Source: Trichosphaerium sp. ATCC 40318 (Eukaryota; Discosea; Flabellinia; Trichosidae). From it: a DNA stretch of 64,000 nt. The first letter of the stretch is position 1. Each line of letters begins with the position of its first letter. Location of the stretch: the NCBI GenBank assembly GCA_038496445.1, contig JALMLS010000097.1, positions 1-64,000 on the forward strand, given 5' to 3'. The position numbers were made by a program, and so were the translations under genes. The notes below the pieces were generated by a model, which did no database searches, was not told where the DNA came from, and worked only from the letters and a program-made list of their open reading frames with translations. This document shows positions 57,128 through 64,000 of this stretch, one piece after another.

Positions 57128-58262
57128 ATGGATATGCTACCTCTTGAGCTGTGGGTGGCTATTACGACTAAAATGGATAGAAAAACGGCTAGTGTTGCTT
57201 GTTGGTATCTTATTATCGTTTAGATAGTGTAAACATGCTTATCATTACTGTTAGCGTTTGTAGACTACTTCATGAGTTGTGTTGGGATGAATTAATAATA
57301 CGTATCGGCTATACGCGCTTCACGTACGTTTAAGACGTAAAGGTGGCCAACAGGGTCCTTTTGAAGGTGTTTTAGTAATTCAAATGCGTAGCGCTGCACG
57401 AATAGCACAAGACGGCTCAGTTTCCATCATTTTAGGTTCCTTATACGTTAATAGTGCCATAGTCGCATCCTAAACCTCATAGATAAGCCTAGTACCCTCT
57501 ACGAAGTAGGGAATGGTGTTGTATTCACTCAGCCTAAACCCAAAATGACGCCAAGTTTCACTTTAGAAGATGACGAATCATTAGATCCAGAGATGGTCTA
57601 CAACTTTCTTATCAATGCCATCGACCTTTCTATACGCTCTGCAAGAATCAAAGGTAACGGTGTATCTATTATGCTTCAAGAGATTTGACGAACGTTGAAG
57701 GAAGGCATCCAATGCGTCTGATAGTTGTTGTGCCCAATACGTTTACTGTTTTTCGGAGGACCTTGGTTCTTCAAGCGACACAGGAGCTCAGACATAAATT
57801 ATTGCGTATTGTAACAGATTCAACTTGTGCTGTTATTGGTTTTTTACTTAGCAAACCTGAGTTGCAAAAGGTGCGAGCATTGTTAATGAATCACGTGATT
57901 TTGTTTCAAAAACAACTTAATATTTCGTCAATGTATTTTTTCATTGTAAATGTCTTTAGGCCTTAGTTTGTGTGTCTGTATTGAATGAAACAGATTCCCG
58001 ATCCAAAACACAATGGGAAATTGATGAGGTAGCTAAGTTAACTGAGCTCGTTAAATCACAGCTTTGACACCTTAGAGATCTAACTATATTGTAGGGTGTT
58101 GTGGAGGAGAAGGCATGTTTTGACAAACCTCCTGAAGAGTATCATCTGGTTGTGTACTCAAATGAATCTAAGAAGATAGATATTGACGGTGGACCTTACT
58201 CAAAAGTGTATAGGTTTAACGAAAAAACAGAAGAGGAGCACACACTTGCAGTTGCGTTTTAA
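57128..58262 (+). CDS. F-box-type protein of unknown function
   Basis: Start MDMLPLELWVAITTKMDRKT, then after an intron LLHELCWDELIIR, together an F-box. Later exons read GPFEGVLVIQMRSAARIAQD, GVVFTQPKPKMTPSFTLEDD, ESLDPEMVYNFLINAIDLSI, PMRLIVVVPNTFTVFRRTLV, AVIGFLLSKPELQ, VEEKACFDKPPEEYHLVVYS and end KTEEEHTLAVAF. The C-terminal two thirds match nothing I know. Five or more exons; donors are clear but some joins (57330, 57480) are uncertain. Confidence 0.5.
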
Positions 58263-58319
58263 AAAAAAAGAAAAATAATCTTCGAAAAGTAATGTTAGTT
58301 TTTTCATCTTGTAATTAAT

Positions 58320-58910
58320 CAAGTAGGGCGCTGCGTTATATTTTGCTATTCTTACTAGCCTTCCTCTTTTTAAACATGCTCCAAGTATTCATGAAGAAGT
58401 GATTACTCTTGAAAATACAAAGCTAACTATCTCCTTGGAAACTGCAGGCACAAAATAATATAGATAACTTAAATTTTTTGGGGTTTTCTTTAACACGTAT
58501 TCCATAGGAGGTGTTGCTACACCCATGATAATTAAGGGATCAATGATACCGACAAAGAGAAGCCAAGTATTCACAACTTATAGTGATAACCCACCTGCCA
58601 TTCTCATTCAAGTACTACGACATGCTTTCAATTAGTTTGATTTTTTTTAATTCGTCTTTCAGTTTTTTGAAGGAAATAGAAGCCTTACACGTGATAATGT
58701 TAAGATTGCAAGCTATGAAGTTGCAGGCATTGTGCCTGCACCAAGAGGTACAAAAATGATAAGTTGTTAAAAACATGTGGCAGGATCAAACCAACTTCTT
58801 TAAAATTTAGGTGTTCCTCAGATACAAGTCACAATGAATATTTCAGAGAATATGTGTTTCAGTGCAACTGCTTGCGATAAAACACAGGGAATGGTACACC
58901 ATTCATTGTT
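58320..58910 (+). pseudogene. HSP70 substrate-binding-domain relic
   Basis: Open exons read [83 protein letters not shown] and VPQIQVTMNISENMCFSATA. This follows the HSP70 peptide-binding domain from LSLGIETAGG to PRGVPQIEVTFDI. Three introns with good GT/AG signals separate the pieces. No nucleotide-binding domain exists upstream and the lid is absent, so it is a diverged fragment rather than a chaperone gene. Confidence 0.7.
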
Positions 58911-59338
58911 TAAATCCTAAAATCAAACATTGGAAATAGTTAACACCTGTTTTAGCCACGTGTCGGTACACATCTGATCCAAACTTACCCAGACGTCCAG
59001 AGAAAATCATATTTACATGATTCTTGTTTCTTGTAGAATATGACATATTTCAAGGAGTAAGGTTGCGATAACGCACAAAAAAAACATATTGTTAATCAAT
59101 TAAGTAAAAACTTGGATTATTTGAAGACAATGATGTCTACCTTGACATTTGCATTCATATAATTGTAAACTACAATCTTTGGCTTCTAGAATGTGACCTT
59201 TCCGTGATAAAATTACTCACAAAGAGTCTATCCCAACAATCAATGACAAGAAATAAAAAGTGTAGTTCCCAACAACTCGGTTACTAGCCATTGCAAAAGT
59301 TTATGATAAGTGGTAGCTTAATAGAATTCAGATTTTTA
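58911..59338. other. Intergenic
   Basis: Contains a CACGTG at about 58955. No open frame or RNA signature noticed. Confidence 0.4.
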
Positions 59339-60745
59339 TTAAATAGCGACAGTACTGTTATCACATTTTTCACAAAGAAATAAATCATATGGTGAACAAA
59401 AACCGGCACGCTGAAAAAAAAAAAGAGCTAATAAGTGTAATCAAATCCAAATGAATTGTTAACGTACTTGTTACTTTACATGGTTGATTATCCTTTACAA
59501 CCACAGCGTCTCTATCGTTAGTTTTAATAGCCGGATGTCCAGTCTAGAGTTGTATGAGAAACAGAGCAATGAGGGCGTGATACAATATAAGAAAAAACAA
59601 AGAAAAAAAAAAGTAAACGAATGTGCTCCATACGTAAGCTTCACAATTACTAAAAACTGTCAGATATTTCGCCTATCATTCTAGTTAAAGGATTTATTGT
59701 AGTCCCTTTTATTTCAGAAGAAGTAATCTTCACATTGACACCAGTTGAAAACTTGTCAAAAAATATGCTTCCCTAATGAAAAAAGTAAGAAAACTTGTCT
59801 TGGCTCATAGTTCAACTGATTTGAATTAACGTACACCAACATTATCAAGTACACTATTGTACATTTCAAAGTGTTTCATTTCGCTTATTATTTCTGTTTT
59901 AGGAGGTGTAGAGACAGTACTGTGTTCAAGGTGTATAATATCTAAAGAAAAAAAAAAGCACGTGATTAGTTTTTACTTTTCCTCGGTACAATGTAATCCT
60001 AACACATACCCGATCCGAGAGAAATATTCTTTGAGGTAGCTATAGTCGAGAAACTAGCGAACAAAGTACTTGTGATTTTTCCAAGAGCAATATTTTCTCC
60101 ATAAACTGTAGACTCTTCTAAGAAAACTATACGACTTGCTAGAAGAAGTACTGTTCCTTTCTCATATCCAAGTTTTGCTTCGTGAGCAGAAACACTAACA
60201 GCTTCGGCACTAACACTGTTGCACGTCACACAATTACGATTCAAAGCGTCAAGGCCTGAACTTGTCAAATTCTTAATTGTCATGTTATTGAGCGATGCTG
60301 TTAGGCCTCTGTATTCAGTACTCCTAAGAACCTAGAGTAAAACGGTTAATGAAGAATTATCAGGTTTGCAGCCCTTACGAAAGAGTCTATTGCAACTGTT
60401 CCTTTAGCATAAAACTTTACTGCGGCTGTATCAGCCCATATGTGATGTGCTATATAACTGTTAACCTGATTTTGAAGGCTCAAAAAAATGTACTTGGGTA
60501 GTTTCCTTGTTTAAAGCAGAATATCGCAACGAGGTTCCCCATATGCTTTTGAGTATCTAAAAGCGCGCTGTTGACCCTAGAAATTACTGACTGCGCACAG
60601 TGTCACTCCCATATGGTCCAATCCAGTAAGTACACGAAGCACAATATACTACTGAAACGCATATAAGTACAACTAGGAGAAGTTGTTGCGATGCTGTACT
60701 GTTGAACTTTGTGTACCTAAACCATGTAACCTTAGGACTTAACAT
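59339..60745 (-). CDS. Secreted/surface protein paralogous to the 19-20 kb gene
   Basis: Start MLSPKVTWFRYTKFNSTASQ leads into a signal or signal-anchor (QLLLVVLICVSVVYCASC). Then IWADTAAVKFYAKGTVAIDS, STEYRGLTASLNNMTIKNLT, CVTCNSVSAEAVSVSAHEAK, KGTVLLLASRIVFLEESTVY, IIHLEHSTVSTPPKTEIISE and a Cys-rich end FCSPYDLFLCEKCDNSTVAI. The order RGxxxxLxxxxKxLxxS ... C..C ... EKGxxxxx aligns with RGFHMGVG ... CSDC ... EKGA of the 19-20 kb protein, so the two are paralogues. The short Val/Ser/Thr-rich turns suggest a beta-helix. Function unknown. Confidence 0.6.
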
Positions 60746-60998
60746 TTCTACTCATTAAGGCGAGGTGTAAGGAAGCGAAAATCCGCAATGAAAGGGGTAG
60801 AACGGTTGGTAAAGGTAGGTGGCATAAAGGCCGAAATCGCTTTGGAGGCGCGAACACTTAAGTTTAAATCTCACTTTCCTAGGTGTTTCCCTACTGGAGT
60901 GGAATTGCATTAAAAGAAAAAAAAACTTTTGAAATCACAAACATTTTGTTCTGATATCTTTATTCGATTTAGTAGACATTACATCATCAATAAGGGAC

Positions 60999-63776
60999 TT
61001 AATGCTTCTTACCCTTTCCTTTCTTAAGTCTACAACAAAAAAAAAAATTAGAAACAAAGGGGTGGACCAAGAAAGACGAAAGAAAAGCAAACAACAAATT
61101 ATTCAAAAAAAAAGGAAAAAAAAAAAGTTTGAAAAAAATTACGTACGAGTTAGTGTTGTAGTGTTTTGGTGCTTCCCTTACAACTGGGATGTAAGCTTTA
61201 TCTTTCAAGAATCCTTCAGTGTAAGGTTGCAACACTTCAGGGACTTTGACACCGAGAAGCTTTCCTTCTTCGTCCAAGTCTTGGTAGTTCTCCAAAATAC
61301 AACAAATAGTACGCTCAGTAGCTGTTAATGTTGAGTTCAACATGTGTACGTAACGTGGACCACGGTCTCCTTTGGAGAAAGAATGAGAAAACTGAACGGG
61401 CAACAGCAACAGAAGAGAAAAAAAAAGAAGAAAAAAACGTCAAATCTTCTTTTTTTTTGTACCTTGCTTTGGTTGACCACAACGAATTTCTAAACGGCGT
61501 GCTTGGTAATCAGTGCAGTTAGAGCATGATACCAATTCACGGTGGACTGGTTCAGTCAATTGAGAACCTTAAATAAACGTAAATAACTCATCAAACTCAA
61601 CACGAACATGTTAAATAGCTGTCTAAGAAAAAAAACCCAAAAAAGTTTCACAAAAAAAAAAAGACGTACCAGGGAACCAAGCTTCCAAATCGTACTTCTT
61701 AGCAGCGGCGTTATTCAACTCACCAGAAACAAGGCATACAATATGGTATGGTAAATCTACAATCAAATTGTGAGCCAAACTCATCCAAAAAATGAAAAAC
61801 TCTGTGAAGCGTACTGAGTGATTGATAAAAGTCTTCAGATGCTTTCAACATAGCCTCATGCATCTCCCATGATTTTTCTGGTGTAGTGATGCAAAATTGT
61901 TCGATTTTTTCGAACTGATGGATACGGAAGATACCCCAAACGTCTTTTCCTGAAGAACCTGCTTCTTTACGGAAGCATGTTGAGTAACCAGCGTATTTCA
62001 ATGGAAGTTCGCTCTCATCAAGTCTCTCACCTCTAAGAAACGAGATTAGACAGGACTAGAGAAGCAAGAAAGCCAGTTTCAAAGAAAAATAAAACTGGTC
62101 TCCAAGTAGACATTTGGTTGCGTTCTGGGTACCTGTGGTAAGCACAGATTGGTTGTTCTGAGGTTGCAATGAGGTATTGTTCACCTGCATCCTTGTTTCC
62201 TGTTACTTTGTACAATTCTTCATCAAATTGCTATGGCAAAGGCGTGAGTGAACTGAAAGGGTTATGTAAACGTTTTGCTTTTGAGAAAAATATTTCAATC
62301 CATTAAACCCTTCAATGTGTACCTCGAGTTGTGCTACTTCTCCCATTACATCCTTGTTCATAAAGAAAGGTGTTTGGATAGGCGTGTACTCTCTCTTGGC
62401 CAAAAACTTCATTCCGTAGTTGATAAGCGCTTGGTTGAGTGCGACACCAGGTCCAGTAAGGTAGTATCCTCTGTGACCAGCTACATTAGATCCTAAATAA
62501 CAATTCATATTAGCAAGTAGAACAATGACCACTACGCAGATAAACAAAAACGTAGAAACTTTTTTTTCGACTGAAAAACTCTACTATTCGCTGAGCATTT
62601 ACATCAGCACCAGCGTCGGTACTGATTTGAAAACAAAAAAAAAGCGAAATAAAAAAAAAGTGAAAGAACAGCACACACTACCTCTAATAGGTTCAAAACC
62701 GCCAATCATGTAAAGAATTTGATGGTGATGGTACAAACCAGGCACTTTTTTAAATTCACCCCATGTTTTTACAACATCATTATCGTGCTAGAACAACATC
62801 AGCATGAGCGTCAAAACAAAAATAAAATAAGATCAAAGCATTTTGGTGTTCACGAGAAAAACTTGTTTTAAATTCGGCTGTGGGAACGCACCTCATCCTT
62901 GGAGATTGGGCATGAAGGGTGTACAATATTACCGACATGGTTGAGTTTGGCTTCAAGTGCGAGTTTTGTTTCTTGTACTTTTTTAACCAACTCTTGCATT
63001 TTGGCATCTAATGCTTTGGATTCAGCGCGTTTTGCGTTGGCTTCATCCTTTTTTTTCTACAGAGATTATAGGTTAGCCAGACTGGATATTTGGGTACAAG
63101 ATAGACGCGTGTTAACGAGAAAAAAACGTACTTCTTTGAACAATTTGCCCATTTCTTTAGACAAGGCGTTTTTCTGTTTTTTCAACTGTTCTACTTCGAA
63201 TTGCTCTGTAAATGTGTCAGATTGGTGTACATAAGAAAGTATTGAAGTCCGGACGAGTTAAAAAAAATCTTAATCGTGGTTTGGCGTATGTGTAACACTA
63301 ACCTTTCCTCCATTGGGCATCTAGCGCAATAATTTCATCTACGATGGCAGGGTCTTTAAAACGCGCCTTTTGAGAATCTTTTACTACTTGAGGGTTACCT
63401 GCTCATGTGTCAGCACGTTTACGCTATAAAAATATGGTTTGTTTTTATTCTTGGCTGTTTTCGCAAGAAATAAGGCAACACGTTACTACTATAGGCGTAG
63501 GAGTTTTTACTGTCGTTCAGTTCGTAACGCACCGCCTTTTTCCTTTCGGAACAAGTTAATATCCAAGCCTGTCTTGATTTGGTTTGATTTAGACATGTCG
63601 TCGTTATTGGTGGGTACAGAACAGTAAAAACGCTGGCTTAAGCGAATTTTTTCAGAATAAATCTTCCTTGTTACATTTGTGCCCAATTTCTTTACTCTAC
63701 AAAAACGCCTCTTATAACGTTGTGTGCTACGCACAGAATACGGTGTAAATAGTGCTCTTCTAGCAAAAACTGACAT
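60999..63776 (-). CDS. SERS: Seryl-tRNA synthetase, with N-terminal extension
   Basis: The class II catalytic core is complete: [57 protein letters not shown] (motif 2 region), [20 protein letters not shown] with [31 protein letters not shown] and motif 3 [19 protein letters not shown]. The N-terminal coiled-coil arm ([40 protein letters not shown]) binds tRNA-Ser. The C terminus [10 protein letters not shown] is cytosolic-type. Upstream of the cytosolic start [20 protein letters not shown] the frame opens 60 residues earlier with [20 protein letters not shown], rich in Arg and Ser and free of acids, like a mitochondrial presequence. About 12 exons. Confidence 0.9.
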
Positions 63777-64000
63777 TTTTTTTTAATTTAACAAAGGTAC
63801 ACGATTACCCGACAGGTTTTAGCGCATCATGCATGATGCAATTGGTTACCCGAAAAAAACCACACAAAATAAAACCATTTTTAGTCATAGCAAGTCACGC
63901 ACGCCAGTTCAGTGTACCTGGGGGATGATGACAACTCACCTTTCCGTGGTATCCCCTAATAACAACGCTATGAGCTCGTATAACATAAATACGTTGCAAT
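63777..64000. other. 5' flank of seryl-tRNA synthetase
   Basis: T-rich tract just upstream of the start codon and a perfect 16-bp palindrome GCATCATGCATGATGC at 63824-63839, a possible regulatory site. No gene begins before the window ends. Confidence 0.4.

Overview
This window is nuclear DNA of a unicellular eukaryote. Genes are dense and on both strands. Almost every conserved gene is cut by many short spliceosomal introns (about 20 to 110 nt) that usually start GTAC, GTAA or GTAT and end with a CTAAC- or CTTAC-like branch site just before the AG. The eukaryotic core genes are unmistakable: fibrillarin, ribosomal protein uL14, a plasma-membrane-type Ca2+ ATPase, Ran, Rho-family GTPases with CAAX ends, and cytosolic-type seryl-tRNA synthetase. 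I cannot name the species. The many F-box, RasGEF, Rho, G-alpha and BTB proteins, together with lectin-like secreted proteins, suggest a free-living amoeboid or related protist, but this is inference.

Layout. 0-11 kb: nucleoside hydrolase (-), a secreted stalked protein (+), a decayed fibrillarin paralogue (+), a decayed F-box/RasGEF gene (+), an SR-like gene carrying RNA polymerase II CTD-type heptads (+), and an SLC43-like transporter (-). 11-17 kb: inverted duplications holding three copies of a cysteine-rich secreted peptide gene and the better-preserved F-box/RasGEF copy (-). 17-27 kb: a Rho GTPase (-), a metalloprotease relic, a secreted HPLAAG-type protein (-), a DUF4832 plus ricin-lectin protein (+) and a MORN-like repeat protein (-). 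27-38 kb is the housekeeping core: fibrillarin (-), a SANT/Q-rich nuclear protein (-), uL14 (+), a coiled-coil augmin-like protein (-) and the Ca2+ ATPase (+).

38-50 kb is a gene-family nursery: a Rho relic, an intact intronless F-box/LRR gene, an F-box protein, several LRR relics, a tRNA-Val-like element, an unknown protein, and a gene that joins a G-alpha-like domain to a BTB domain. 50-64 kb: a second Rho gene (+), a LamG-type membrane protein (+), Ran (-), a 2OG-Fe(II) oxygenase (+), an F-box-type unknown (+), an HSP70 C-terminal relic (+), a secreted paralogue of the 19-20 kb protein (-), and seryl-tRNA synthetase (-) with an apparent mitochondrial presequence.

The most unusual items are the predicted G-alpha/BTB fusion, the heptad-repeat protein outside RPB1, the cysteine-rich peptide family in an inverted duplication, very small introns, an intron donor that repeats the next exon start, and a strong excess of the CACGTG palindrome, often inside introns. 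All splice joins were made by eye from reading frame and GT/AG signals; exon borders are models, not observed transcripts.
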